The notes: a model not told the origin generated them from the letters alone. A stretch of 62,000 nucleotides of DNA from Symbiodinium natans (GCA_905221605.1 CAJNDS010001001.1:364049-426048); one strand, 5' to 3'; shown: positions 22,769 through 33,200, counted from the first letter of the stretch. A program made the numbers and translations.

Positions 22769-22972
22769 TTAGGAGGCTCCAAATCCACCGGAGCATTGGG
22801 GGCCCAGAGCCCTGTGTAGGAGGGTCCTGTTGAGCCGATAGCTCGGCTCTACAGTAGGGCTTTTGTTCTGGCTGTCAGTTCCAAACATATAGTCTCTTAG
22901 TGGTTTTGAAGGCCCCGGTTTTGAGGGAAAAGGGGTCCGGCCAACATTTCCTATACTAGAGAAGGGCTTCAT
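22769..22972 (-). CDS. candidate minus-strand exon, unknown product
   Basis: Open minus frame with ordinary composition (GNVGRTPFPSKPGPSKPLRD, then LNRTLLHRALGPQCSG). No family recognised. Splice limits not determined. Confidence 0.35.
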   Translation of the reverse strand: MKPFSSIGNVGRTPFPSKPGPSKPLRDYMFGTDSQNKSPTVEPSYRLNRTLLHRALGPQCSGGFGAS

Positions 22973-23639
22973 AGTCGTATGTGTGGAGTGGTACTGCCCC
23001 GAAGTAAACGAAACCTGGGGTACAAGCCTATGTTTGGAAACCCAAACGGTCTCCGAAAGCCCAAAAAAATGCAGTTTGGTAGCCGAAGAGGGACATCCAG
23101 CTCGGAGTTGTGAGTGATATCCTGGAGTGTAGGGTATAAACTTGCTGTTTAGATCTTGCTGAGGTTTTAGGGGCCTTTAGGGGATTTTGAGGTTTAGGGC
23201 CTTTAGAGGATTTGGCGTATGGGCTGCCCGCACGCTTCCTTGAACCCTGCGGTTCGCCTAAAGGAAATATTTTGCTTGAGCCCGGCGCCTTTGACAGAGC
23301 CGTTCATTTAGAGGCTTTCGAGCTACCTCAGCCTAGACTCTGTGATCTGAAGGGTATGCGTGTCTTGGGGAGGCGTTCAGAAGCCAAAGCAAGCCGCCTA
23401 TGTGATCTGTGCACCACCTCCCCTGTTTTCTTGCCGAACTGAGAGAGTTCGGCGCTAGCACCATGCTGTAGAGCCAGAACGTGAGGATGACATAAAAACA
23501 CTGTTGGCGGGGTTCAGTAGCGATCTTACAGGGAAACCTTGCTTCCTTTTGACGGGCCGAGCCGCAGCGCGTCAATGGACGCAAGGCACCAGAGCAGTGG
23601 CTCCCCAGCGCATCCCAGCTGAAGGGCCTCAGGTGAGGA

Positions 23640-23780
23640 AGCTTAGGTTTAGGGTTTGGGGTTTGGGGTTTCGGGTTTAGGGTTTAAGGTTTAGGGTTTA
23701 GGGTTTCGCCACCTAGGGTTTAGGGTTTAGGGTTTGGGGTTTGGGGTTTGGGGTTTGGGGTTTTGGGGTTTAGGGCTACT
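23640..23780. repeat. telomere-like tract with TTTGGGG variants
   Basis: TTTAGGG units alternating with TTTGGGG units over about 130 bp. Confidence 0.85.
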
Positions 23781-23958
23781 TGGAGGTTCATGTGGGTACT
23801 TACAAGAAGGGGTTTGAACCAGGATCACAATGTAGTTCTAACCACATTTAGGCCACTTATATCCCTACGTATGCCTACCCATGAACCTTCTAGTACGCTC
23901 TTACTCAACACGAAACGCTCAACGTAGGATTCTTTGGTAGGGATGATCCTGCTGTGGC

Positions 23959-24064
23959 TTGGTAGCCCAGTTTCCATATTCTTATGAGGGCACCCTTTTT
24001 TCGGCTGGTTGCTTTATAAGGGACCTTGAACCAAAAAGGGGAAAAAAGGTACCACTGGGCTACC
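23959..24064. mobile_element. TIR element, GGTAGCCCAGTAACC family
   Basis: 106 bp; ends TTGGTAGCCCAGTTTCCAT and GGTACCACTGGGCTACC. It lies directly beside a telomere-like tract. Confidence 0.75.
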
Positions 24065-24419
24065 CTAAGCCCTAAAGCCTACACCCTAAACCCTAAACCC
24101 TAAACCCTAAGGCCTAAACTAAGAACCAGGGCGTCTCTGGCAAGGTGCGGCATCATCTGCATATGCTGCTGCTACTATCGGGCCGAGGAGTGCGGCAAAC
24201 CTCGGTTTAGGTTTAGGGTTCATCGGGTTTAGGGTTTAGGGAGATTTAGGGTTTAGGGTTTAGGGTTTAGGGTTTAGGGTTTAGGGTTTAGGGCGTCCGA
24301 CTCTCAGGCTCGCGTGCAGCAGGAAAGGCTTCAAGTTTCAGGGTTTAGGGTTTCTAACCAAACTCTCCCTCAAGAAGAGTCAAAGAAAGGTCTTGGGTAG
24401 GGCATCTTAATCCGAGCTC

Positions 24420-25000
24420 GGATTATGTCAGACTTCTGGACGTTTCGAGGGCCCAGTGGATTCGGGGTTCGCTGGTTTAGAAGTCGGCCCTATGCCCCCG
24501 CTCACATGTTCGATGGCCATTTTGCAGCTGAACCGTGGCGACCAAGAGCACGTGTGGGTGCTGGTGTTGGTGCTTGCTTATTTCTGTTGCGGTGTGTTTG
24601 GCTTCTGCCCTCGCCCCCTGTTAGACAATATACACCTGGCCAACTGAACAAAGCACCCCTATGTACCTGGTACTCTATTTACCGACACTTTAGCAGTACC
24701 TACCCCTTAATTCGTAGGCATAACCCCATTAAACCGTAGGTAAAGAGAGTCCCAGGTTAAGCTTTTCGCATGAATACCGAGGCGCAGCACACCTCCGCGG
24801 CCGCCCTGGGAGCAGTGGCCGCGGCGGCGCAGCGTTGTCACCACCTCGCGCTTGCTTGGAAGGTCTCATCTGCCCAGCTTACATGGAGGTTCATGGGTAC
24901 CTGTAACCCCTATGGTAAGCTTCCTACTATAACCTATACTATAGGTACACCCCGCCTCCAAGTATGGTATAGAGGCGCGAGGGCCTTCTAAGAGCGTCAT
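24420..25000. other. coding-like islands of uncertain strand
   Basis: A plus frame at 24,456-24,640 contains a membrane-like segment (HVWVLVLVLAYFCCGVFGF). An island at 24,770-24,880 (TEAQHTSAAALGAVAAAAQR) is cut by a diverged ACTTGGAGGTTCATGGG-family element at 24,882-24,964. Strand is not settled. Confidence 0.3.
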
Positions 25001-25072
25001 CACGAGTTCTGCAGTCTGCCGCGCGACTCAAGATTATGCTTGCGACGCCCTGTGCTCAAGGGCCTGCAGCGT

Positions 25073-25420
25073 TCAACGCACGAAGTCCAGCACGAGATCT
25101 CGGCCCTCTCGGCACCCCGTACCCCAAGGCGACCCTCCCACAGAGGGACCAGTGACTAGAAGTCTGGGGTCTAAGCCCTCGACAGCCGAGTTCTGCAGCA
25201 ACCGACAGAACCTAGCGACTACAAGCATGCGTGCACAGAGGCGAACCACTTTGAAGCTGGACTTGTCTGTCAGAAACAAGGACCCCAACACCCCCAAAAC
25301 AGCCTTTGCCCTACTATGGAGTAGGCCCTCTGGACAAAAAAAAAAAAACAAAAAACGTATTGACGTATAGTACCCCCAAAACAGCCCTTGCTGCCGTGGC
25401 ACCGCGCCGGCAACGACCAC
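25073..25420 (-). CDS. candidate minus-strand exon, unknown product
   Basis: Open minus frame whose left half reads as helical protein (DKSSFKVVRLCARMLVVARF) after a TTTCTGACAG acceptor at about 25,282. It ends at a stop at 25,073. A plus-strand frame is also open over nearly the same span but is Ser/Arg/Thr-rich and less convincing. Confidence 0.35.
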   Translation of the reverse strand: MVVAGAVPRQQGLFWGYYTSIRFLFFFFCPEGLLHSRAKAVLGVLGSLFLTDKSSFKVVRLCARMLVVARFCRLLQNSAVEGLDPRLLVTGPSVGGSPWGTGCREGRDLVLDFVR

Positions 25421-25886
25421 CGCCCCGAGGCAAACAGGTCCTAAAGGGCTGAAAAATAGGTGGGGGGAGGAGGGGTCAGGGTTTAGGGTTTAGGGTTTAG
25501 GGTTTAGGGTTTAGGGATTCGGAGTTAGGGTTTCGGGGGTGGCCGCCAAACAAGCCAAACAAAATTCGCCAAGCCAAAGCCTCGGAAGCACGATGCTTAC
25601 AAAGAATCGGGGCTTGCAGGCTTATAAGGTTTTGGGCGAGGGTGTAGATACGGTTGTAGGGTTTAGGGTGTACATGCTCGTCTTTTTCTTGAACCCATAT
25701 GTGACATGCCTTAATCCAGAAGCCTTCAACCGAACACCGGCCTGATCCTTGGGGAGTTTTCGCATCGGGTACGGCAAGGAGGTCACCGCAACTTTGGCGG
25801 GACTTCCGAGTCGGATGGAGCTTCTACCCTAAACCCTAAACCCTGAACCCTAAACCCTCAACCCTAAACCCTTGCGGGGGGGCAAG

Positions 25887-26611
25887 TTAGACTTTACTTG
25901 GAGGCTGAAGCGGCTGCAGTGGCTGCTGCCCCTTTCCGCGCTCCACAATGGCAGCCCCTGCGAGTACGACGACGCCACCCAGGATCACGGTCCGCGAGAG
26001 CTCCTCTATACTGAACTTGGAACCCAAGCAAAACTTCAAAAAACACAAAGAAGTGTTTCTTAGGAAATATAGTGCCCAAAAATGAAACATATTTCCAAGT
26101 ACCCCTAAGTCCTCATTCAAATAGCCGACGGAAATGGCAGCGACACAAACCGTGTTCAGCTTCCCGATGATCTGCTGGGAGCTTGCCCCGAGCTCCTTGA
26201 GCGCCACAAGGCCCAGAAAGTTCAGGGAAACCGCGCTCACACAAGTCAGGAAGATGAGGGCGCCAGAGCCCCAAGTCAGATCTGCCGCGGCTTGGAAGAA
26301 GCTCTCTGTGCAGGCTGTATACAGGAAGGCGATCAGCACGCACCAGGGCGCTTGTAGGGAATAGAGCTGCATAGGGCTCAGTGGGGCTTCCTTCTGCTCC
26401 GGCTGAGAGGAATAGACGGAATACTCGCCAGGCGCAAGCAACACGTCCATCACCACGATCCTGGGTCTCGTTTCTGGGGGCTACGCTCCTGCTTAGAACC
26501 TAAGTATATGACAAACATATGAAATCAAATAGAACCTAGGATGCTCTTGACTATATACTTAAAAACAGCACCCAGGGAGAGGGGGAGAGTTTTTTCAGTC
26601 ACTGACGGGGA

Positions 26612-26655
<44 letters not shown>

Positions 26656-28456
26656 GTCTTTATTCAGGGACCTAATTATGGGGCCCTTAGAATTTCTAGC
26701 AACCTCAATACTAGGTCCCTGGAAGGATAGGGTTCGGTTACTAGAATCTTTAAGGACACTACAGCTAAGTCCCTGGAAGTCTACTTGGGGTTTTGGAGGT
26801 TCAGGATATATAATGGGGCTAGAAGTGCCCATGAACCTCCAAGTAAGGCAACATTTTCCTCACTTTGACCTGGGATCTTCATCGTTCGAGTTCCGACAGC
26901 GGCCAGCGCAAAGAGGATGCCTAGGAAAGTCTTCTCGGGAGCAGAGGCCGTCTGGATGGAGGTCGCCTCACCTGCCCGGGGACCAGACAAGGCCCCGAAG
27001 TTTAGGTTTAGGGTCTGTAGGGTTTGTAGGGTTTCTTGCACCTATAGTCGCCCAAAGTTAAATTCCCAGCAGCCAGCAGACCCCTCGCGGGCATCGATGC
27101 CGTAAATACCCAGCAACTCAACCAAGGGAGAAAGAGCAAAGAAACCAAGATCGACGCACGAATTCACTTGAAGAGGCAATCAAACAAGGGGCATGCAGAC
27201 CAACCCTAGGAACGTTCAAGCAAGCCTCTTACTGGCCCAAAACCCAAGGAAGTAAAAGTTGAAACTTTCAGAATAAACTACCTTATAAGAAGCCCAAAAG
27301 TTGAAAAGTTGGGTTCTGAGCCAGTAAGGCCTGTTCTTTCCACAGAGCGAAGGCCTCCCCCCGCCCTCCTTCCAGACGAACTCAAGCGACAAAGTCAACC
27401 GCCTCAAACACCACAGCCCTTTGCTTTTTCTAGTTCATTGTTGGGATAATAATAAAAATTAAAAATGTCATTCCTTATTGGGGTTAAGTACCCTTAAAAA
27501 TGTAAAATGGTACCCAACTATGACTGAGTTTTGGTGGGGTTTTAAGGTTGAAGACGAAAGGGCCCTCTAGCAACCCTCAATGGGGACCGTGGGCTCTTAC
27601 ACCAAATTATACCCTGTAGTCAAGAAAGGCCGTGAACACAGGGTTTTGGTTGCAGGGATTTCGAGGCCCAACAGCCCATCCTGGTTGCCTCCTGCAAGCA
27701 CCAGCGCCCCAAGGAAAGCCACGAGAATGCCCATCCAAGACATCTTGGAGAGCTTGCGTCCACATGCGAAGGACATCAAAGCCACACTTACAGGTGACAA
27801 GGTGCCAAGAATGGCACCTTAGTTGCTGAGTTCATTAGCCCCAAAAAAGGTGTACACTTTCAGTTCTATAGGGGACTATTAGTATCCCGAACAATGTAAT
27901 CATGCACCCATTCAGCTACTAAGGCACAAATGGCGGCCCCAGCGTAGACCAGGGCAGTATTGTTGAAGACCACGGTCAGCGGGAGGCTCAATGCAATGGG
28001 GAAGATCTTGCCTGTACTCCCCTTAGAACCTTAATAAAAATGTTATTTTAATCTCCTCGTGGGGTTACATGAACAAAAAATAATAAATAAATCCCCAGGG
28101 GGATATAGTTGCGAACGAACCAGGCGGTCGTCCGCGTTTCGCTGGAGGCGGCTGCGTTCCCCCGGCCAACAACAAGCCGATGCGCCAAGCAGGTGAGCCA
28201 CACCTTCAGGACGAAGTGAACCCTCAATTGCAGCTCATATAAAGTCTGTGCAAGTACCCTTCTAAGGGACAGCGCCATGTGCACCTTTTTCTTGGGCTAG
28301 TTTAATCCCCAAGGCACGCAGAACAGGTGAAGGGTCGTCACGGCTCCCGGATGCCTGTAAAAAGCGCCCAGTGCGCTCATCAGGATCTGAGTGCTCGCGC
28401 AACTGGCCACAAACAAGCACGCAGCCGCCACCACATAACCTTGGCTCACTGTTCGC
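25887..28456 (-). CDS. triose-phosphate / nucleotide-sugar transporter-like membrane protein (DMT superfamily), six exons
   Basis: Read on the minus strand: exon A 28,456-28,318 (VAAACLFVASCASTQILMSA), B 28,245 to about 28,095 (TLYELQLRVHFVLKVW), C 28,011-27,928 (SLPLTVVFNNTALVYAGAA), D 27,817-27,603 (GTLSPVSVALMSFACGRKLS, then WMGILVAFLGALVLAGG), E about 27,014-26,878 (TFLGILFALAAVGTRTMK) and F 26,460-25,887 (SPMQLYSLQAPWCVLIAF; NFLGLVALKELGASSQQIIG; ILGGVVVLAGAAIVE). A/B and C/D joins keep phase. Spacing of hydrophobic helices, the LSP...GRKLS and SPMQLYSLQAP blocks, and the C-terminal KLN helix are those of the TPT/SLC35 branch of drug/metabolite transporters, so it should exchange phosphorylated sugars or nucleotide sugars across a plastid or Golgi membrane; the substrate cannot be read from sequence. 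About 400 residues, within family range. The first exon(s) lie further right (perhaps 28,740-28,890). Exon A's acceptor is the end of a telomere-like run (GGGTTTAG|G). Exon F carries an apparent unspliced insert of about 31 codons. Confidence 0.75.
26614..26654. repeat. poly-G run of about 41 nt
   Basis: Uninterrupted G on the plus strand, poly-C on the coding strand, within the intron between exons E and F of the transporter gene. Confidence 0.9.
26777..26849. mobile_element. TIR element, ACTTGGAGGTTCATGGG family, short copy in transporter intron
   Basis: Ends ACTTGGGGTTTTGGAGGTTCA and AGAAGTGCCCATGAACCTCC are inverted. It lies about 30 bp inside the intron following exon E. Confidence 0.6.
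27228..27328. mobile_element. TIR element, CTTACTGGCCCAAAACCCAA ends
   Basis: 101 bp with inverted ends (CTTACTGGCCCAAAACCCAA / TTGGGTTCTGAGCCAGTAAG), flanked by GCCT on both sides as a possible 4 bp target duplication. Lies within the intron between exons D and E. A half-copy occurs near 46,376. Confidence 0.75.
27818..27922 (-). mobile_element. introner: TIR element forming a complete intron
   Basis: 105 bp element with 12 bp TIRs (CTTAGTTGCTGA at 27,818-27,829; TCAGCTACTAAG at 27,912-27,923, one mismatch), flanked by the duplication GGCAC (27,813-27,817 and 27,923-27,927; one base shared with the TIR). On the coding strand the intron runs 27,927-27,818 (110 nt): the GT of the first GTGCC is the donor and CTAAG at the element end is the acceptor. 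Removing it restores one GTGCC and the frame AAICAILGTLSP across a transmembrane helix. Known introners in other protists and dinoflagellates work this way. Confidence 0.85.
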
Positions 28457-28545
28457 CTAAACCCTGAACCCTATAAACCCCAAACCCCAAACCCCAAACC
28501 CCAAACCCTAAACCCTAAACCCAAAGCCTAAATCCTAAACCCTTT
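28450..28545. repeat. telomere-like tract supplying a splice acceptor
   Basis: CCCTAAA/CCCCAAA units on the plus strand, TTTAGGG on the coding strand. The last unit abuts transporter exon A as GGGTTTAG|GCGAAC. Confidence 0.75.
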
Positions 28546-28638
28546 TGCATCCGGCCCTACGCGACAGGAAACACCCCAAGCCATAAATCCAGGCACAGCA
28601 GAGGCTCTAAAGTGTCAAGACATCACCATCACTTCGTG

Positions 28639-28742
28639 TGTTTAGGGTTTAGGGTTTAGGGTTTAGGGTTTAGGGTTTAGGGTTTAGGGTTTAGGGTTTA
28701 GGGTTTAGGGTGTAGGGTGTAGGGTGTAGGGTGTAGGGTGGG
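28639..28742. repeat. telomere-like tract (TTTAGGG)n then (GTGTAGGG)n
   Basis: About ten exact TTTAGGG units followed by five GTGTAGG variants, showing local homogenisation of a variant. The island to its right (28,743-28,890, minus frame ADVNRCASAVISGLVFAAIC) may be an upstream exon of the transporter gene, but the plus strand is open too. Confidence 0.85.
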
Positions 28743-28899
28743 CGGCCGGGGAGCGACCACGGTGTCGGAGTATGACACAAATTGCAGCAAAGACCAAGCC
28801 GCTGATCACTGCGGAAGCGCATCGGTTCACATCTGCCAACATGGCCGACATGTTAAGCGGAAGCATGGCCAAAACCTGGGTACCCCTCAAACCTCATCG

Positions 28900-29490
28900 A
28901 GGAAGAGCAGGGAGGGTTTTAGGGTCCTTCGTCACAAAGTTCCATGCGCAAGGTCCCCGCTGAAGGGCTTAATTTCGGGTTTGGGGTTCAGGGCGTAACC
29001 TACTTTGGAATATCCATGCGCGAAACAGAGCATAAGAACCGAAGCCAAATGGCTACAGCTGTTGAAAGTAGGGGCCCCTTTCCTGACAGGGTCCTTGCAT
29101 CAGGGGCCAGACATAGACATAGAGGATCAAGAACCAGGCTAAGCTGGTTACTTCTCTGAATGATGGTCCCTTTTGGGAGTCACTGTTCTAAGGCGGCCCC
29201 TGATATTTAGGTATTTAGGGTGCCCAACAAGGCACCATCGTTTGAGAACTGGGACCTCGTTCCTTCAACCGTAAAACCGAAATTGCACCAGATCGGAGCT
29301 CCACAAGCCCTCATCCCTTTTGAAACGGGACTTGAACCCACAACCCTATAACCCCTACAACCTTTACAAACCCTATAAACCCATAACCCCTTTAAACCCT
29401 TTTTAAAGCCTGTTAAAATTAAACCAACAAGCACCGTAAACCCCTAGACCCTACAAACCCTAAGCCCCGGCTGAGCTCCAATTAAGGCCA
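28900..29490. other. coding-like islands of uncertain strand
   Basis: Islands at 29,010-29,160 and 29,210-29,340 are open in one or more frames on both strands. No family recognised, no phase-consistent join found. Short degenerate CCCTATAAACC units follow at 29,340-29,470. Confidence 0.3.
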
Positions 29491-29590
29491 TCTGCTTAAG
29501 AACCCCAAAAGAATCAAAAGACAACCATCCCTCTACTACCCTTGAAAAGGAAGAATTGTCTTTTGTTTTTTCGGGGTTCTTAGTTAGTAG
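29491..29590. mobile_element. TIR element with 10 bp target duplication
   Basis: About 100 bp; inner inverted ends CTTAAGAACCCCAAAAGAAT / TTTTTTCGGGGTTCTTAG. Flanked on both sides by ATTAAGGCCA (29,481-29,490 and 29,591-29,600). Confidence 0.8.
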
Positions 29591-30278
29591 ATTAAGGCCA
29601 GGCTCGAGATGGCAGGGCGCCCATCGAAGCTAAGGCCAGCCTGGGCTGGTTTCGGCTTTTTTCCATCGCAGGGATGATGACGAGGAAACCAGGTGGCTTC
29701 GGGTTTGGGGTGGGTTTAGGGTTTAGGGTTTAGGGTTGAGGGTTGAGGGTTTAGGGTTTCAGATTCCGGGCATTGGGTTTCGCATGCTTGGGTTGCTTAG
29801 GGTGCTTTGGGGTTCTGAGGGTGCAGGGCTTGTGTCTAGGCTGAGAAGACACTTTGAGCCGTCAGTGTGGTTCATCATGTCTCCTTTGATGGGGGTGATG
29901 GTGGTAGGGTATATGATGTTAAGTGGTAAGTTTCGGGATCGTCGCCAAGGAAGAGACGCAGGGCTCTTCACCAGCCTCTGGCCTTAGGGTTTCGCAAGGG
30001 GCTTAAGACCTCTCACGGATGGAGCAAGCGAGACCTATGATGCCCCGGCCCTGATGTGGGTTTTAGTGCTTAGGGCTTCAAAACCTCATAGATAAAGTGT
30101 GTTAGGGTTTAGGGTTTAGGCCAAGACCCGCCCCACACCAAAGGCAGACACAGCAGCAGATCTTCTGCCAACATCAGGCTGGTCGGCCCAGCGTCGGCGT
30201 CCAGCGACATGCCCAGTGCTTTATAGGGTTTCAGGGTTCAGGGTTCAGGGTTTAGGGCTTAGGGTTTCAGAAAGCCCA

Positions 30279-30438
30279 GATCTTCGAAAACCGCTTAACT
30301 AAGGAATTTACCCTAATCTACACTGGGGATCCTTACTATGCATCAGGGTATTTTGCATGAGTAAGGATCTATACTAAGGATCCTTATTGAGTATTATGCA
30401 CTGGGGTATATTCCTTAACTAAGGGGTTTTGGAAGATC
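30279..30438. mobile_element. TIR element, AGATCTTCGAAAACCGCTTA ends
   Basis: 160 bp with long imperfect inverted ends (AGATCTTCGAAAACCGCTTA on the left; TAAGGGGTTTTGGAAGATCG on the right) and a second inner inverted pair GGATCCTTACTAT / ACTAAGGATCC. No ORF. Confidence 0.75.
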
Positions 30439-30790
30439 GGGGAGGCTTTTGAAGGTTCGTTTTGGGACGTTTTGGGACTTCTGAACAAACTGGCTCTGCT
30501 TACTTGTGTGTCGCAGGGCCTTGGTTGAAGTGGTTGGGTCAGGCGTCTGTCTGCGGAGTCTTCCAGAATCTTGGCCTACGGCCTATAGAGTTTCAGAACC
30601 GAAAGGGGATTGCAAGGTGTTGGGTATCAGGTTATCTCGCAGGGTGTAAGGTGGCGGCATGACTCTGACTAAGATTGTGCGTGCAGTCTCCGGGAGGAGT
30701 CCTGTGGTTAAGAGACTAGCTCCACGTAGCTGCTTCCTTGATCCAAGGCATTCGAACCATTGCAACTTAAGGCGATTACTTGATGGTCTG
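30439..30790. other. open frames of uncertain status
   Basis: Plus frame 30,462-30,662 (GPWLKWLGQASVCGVFQNLG) and minus frame 30,583-30,765 overlap. Neither is recognised. Confidence 0.3.
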
Positions 30791-30954
30791 AGAGGTTCCG
30801 AGTCACCCTAAACCCTAAACCCTAAACCCCAAACCCCATCCAAGGCCTCGGGTCCTGAGGATGAAGTTCTAAAGACAAACCTGCACTGCCCAACTGGGCC
30901 TATGCTTTCGGTAAAAGCCTCCGCACATCTCCCCGCCCCCTCCCAACAAGCAAC

Positions 30955-31098
30955 TACTTGGAGGTTCGTGGTACTTAGTAACTAACTATAACTGAACTTT
31001 TAACCCACTTACAAGCCCCTTAGGTGCCCTAATGTGGTTCTAAGTACAGTTATAAGTACAGTTATATTTAGCTACTAAGTACCATGAACCTTCAAGTA
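30955..31098. mobile_element. TIR element, ACTTGGAGGTTCATGGTAC family, second well-preserved copy
   Basis: 144 bp. Reverse complement of the 21,998-22,140 element with only a handful of differences over the whole length. Confidence 0.85.
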
Positions 31099-31643
31099 AG
31101 GTTTAGGGTTTAGGGTTTAGGGTCTAGGGTTTAGGGTTTAGGGTCTAGGGTTAAAGCTGTCAACCGAAAAAACAACGCCCCAAGCTTCCTGCAACGCCCA
31201 ATCCCAAAGCCTCGTGCGCCCGCAAGCCTTTAACCCAATCGTGCCGAACACCCAAACCCTACACCCCAAAACCCTCAGCCCTAGACACCCCAAACCCCAA
31301 ACCCACAGCCCTATACACCCCAAACCCTCAGCCCCACAGACCAAAAATCCCAAACCCTCAGCCCCATGAACCTCAAAGCAACCCTCAGCCAAATACACCC
31401 TTAAACCCTACTGGGGCCAGTTCCTGCTCTCAGGCGTGTTCGGATCTAACCTCCGCACCTGGGAGCACTCCCCTTTTCGGAAGCATTTTTTGGAATCTTG
31501 ACTTTACTGAACACTCTAAAATCAACCCTGTTCGTCCTAAAAGCTTGAAGAAACCCTTCACTAAACACTCTGAGCCCTGAACCTGCTCGGACCACAACCC
31601 GCGTGTGTGGGCGGGGGGTGGGGGGGGGTTGGGGGTGGTTGGG

Positions 31644-31644
<1 letters not shown>

Positions 31645-31702
<58 letters not shown>
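31645..31702. repeat. poly-G run of about 58 nt
   Basis: Longest homopolymer in the window, preceded by shorter G runs from 31,608. Minus-strand frames read it as polyproline. Confidence 0.9.
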
Positions 31703-31703
<1 letters not shown>

Positions 31704-31724
31704 TTTAGGTCCTACGCCCCCCCT

Positions 31725-31808
31725 CCACGTGTACTGGTAAAGCGCGAGGAGTTGATCGAATGAAGCCTCGAACATGAACTTGGTGGGTTTGAAAGGATCT
31801 TCATGCAA
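31725..31808 (-). CDS. candidate minus-strand exon, unknown product
   Basis: Minus frame KPTKFMFEASFDQLLALYQY has ordinary globular composition and stops being plausible at the poly-C tract. Limits and gene unknown. Confidence 0.35.
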
Positions 31809-33200
31809 AGGTTAAAGAGCGTTTCCAAAATCACAAAATGATTTCTGTTGTGTGTCGGTTCCCGGCCCGTTAGGCATGTTACTCTAGTGGAAGAAGAAGA
31901 AGAAGGAGGCGTTGGGTTGTACAGGTATCCGTAAACCCTAAACCCTAAACCCTGTACTGCTCCGGATCCTTAAGACGCAAGATTTGGCCTTGAGCCCTGG
32001 GAAAAGGCCTCGTCGACACCCTGATCTGGCGCGAAGAAGCTTCCTTGCGCCCGGTTGAGGCTCTTGGTGGGTGTAGCTTAAGGTATTTTAGGGTTAGGGT
32101 TTAGGGTTCAGGGCTCAGGGCTACTCGGATGCGCATGGGTACTTATACGTGGGGTTCTAAGTAGGGTGACTATGCTTGTCACCTTACTTATAGGGTCCTT
32201 TGGTGTTTTGCGGCAGTGATCCTGGGGCCCAGGGGATTTCTGTGGCATAAGGGAGTTTTGAGGGGATTGGGCGATTCGAAAACAAAAACATGTTCGAGTG
32301 AACTTCCGGGAAAGAGGGGCGAAAGAGAGGGAAGTCCAGACTGCGACACCTCATGACCCTGAATGCGTAGAAGCACCCCGACTCTTAACGGTGCCTCGAA
32401 ACCCAAAACCCAAAACCCCAAACCAGAAGAGCTCCGAATCTCCAAAAGCAACGCAGCGGGTGAGGGGGCATGGAGATGTCGGGATACATCCTTTTCCGTA
32501 CCCTGAATGTGGGAAAACAAAGCCACCTAGTAGGCTACGTTTACTGCACTAAATAGGGCTCCTTTCAATTGCAAACTCTGAACCCCCTAAGTTGGGATGT
32601 TTCCCGTTCTACTAAAAAACCCTTAATGGGGATTATCGTACCCCTACTACAATCCCTGTGAACCCTAAACCCTGAACCCCACACCCTAAACCCTACGAAC
32701 CCTATTTGAAACACAAGCCCCAGCGCTCCTGTGGCGGTGGCCGCTACATCTGGGAACCTGCCACCAGCGCACTTGCTCCACATATCCCTGGGGTTTAGGT
32801 TAGGGCTTAGGGTTTAGGGTCTAGGGTCTAGGGTCTAGGGTTAGGGTTTAGGGTTTAGGGTTTAGGGAGTAGGCAGTAGGGTTTAGGGTTTAGGGTTTAG
32901 GGTTTATAGGGTTTAGGGCTTAGCTTCCGGCTGGCAATGCGAGTTTCACTTACGAGGCTTGGGGCTCAGGGCTTGTAAGAAGCTTCTTGGCGGTTTAGAG
33001 TTTAGGGTTTAGGGTGAAAAGGGGTTTAGGGTTTAGGGTTTAGGGTTAAAAAGGGCTTGAAGGGTTTAGAGTTTGTTTGGGGCTCTAAAGTCCCTAAGCT
33101 TTTGCTGATTGGCCCTTTTGTGCTTGGAGGGACTTGGCAGCATACGAGCTGAAGGGTTTAGGGCTTAGGGCTTAGGGCTTAGGGCTTAGGGTTTAGGGTT
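31800..33200. other. telomere-like tracts and short unresolved islands
   Basis: Telomere-like tracts at 31,935-31,955, 32,085-32,120, 32,655-32,710, 32,790-32,910, 33,000-33,055 and 33,150-33,210. One half of an ACTTGGAGG-family element at 32,123-32,200 and a diverged TGGGATGTTCCC-family piece at 32,588-32,665. Islands at 32,298-32,552 and 33,200-33,400 are open but unrecognised. Confidence 0.5.

Noticed and set aside
31446-31808. Polyproline-containing 120-codon minus protein
   Set aside because: The proline run is the 58 nt homopolymer; only the pieces outside it might be coding.
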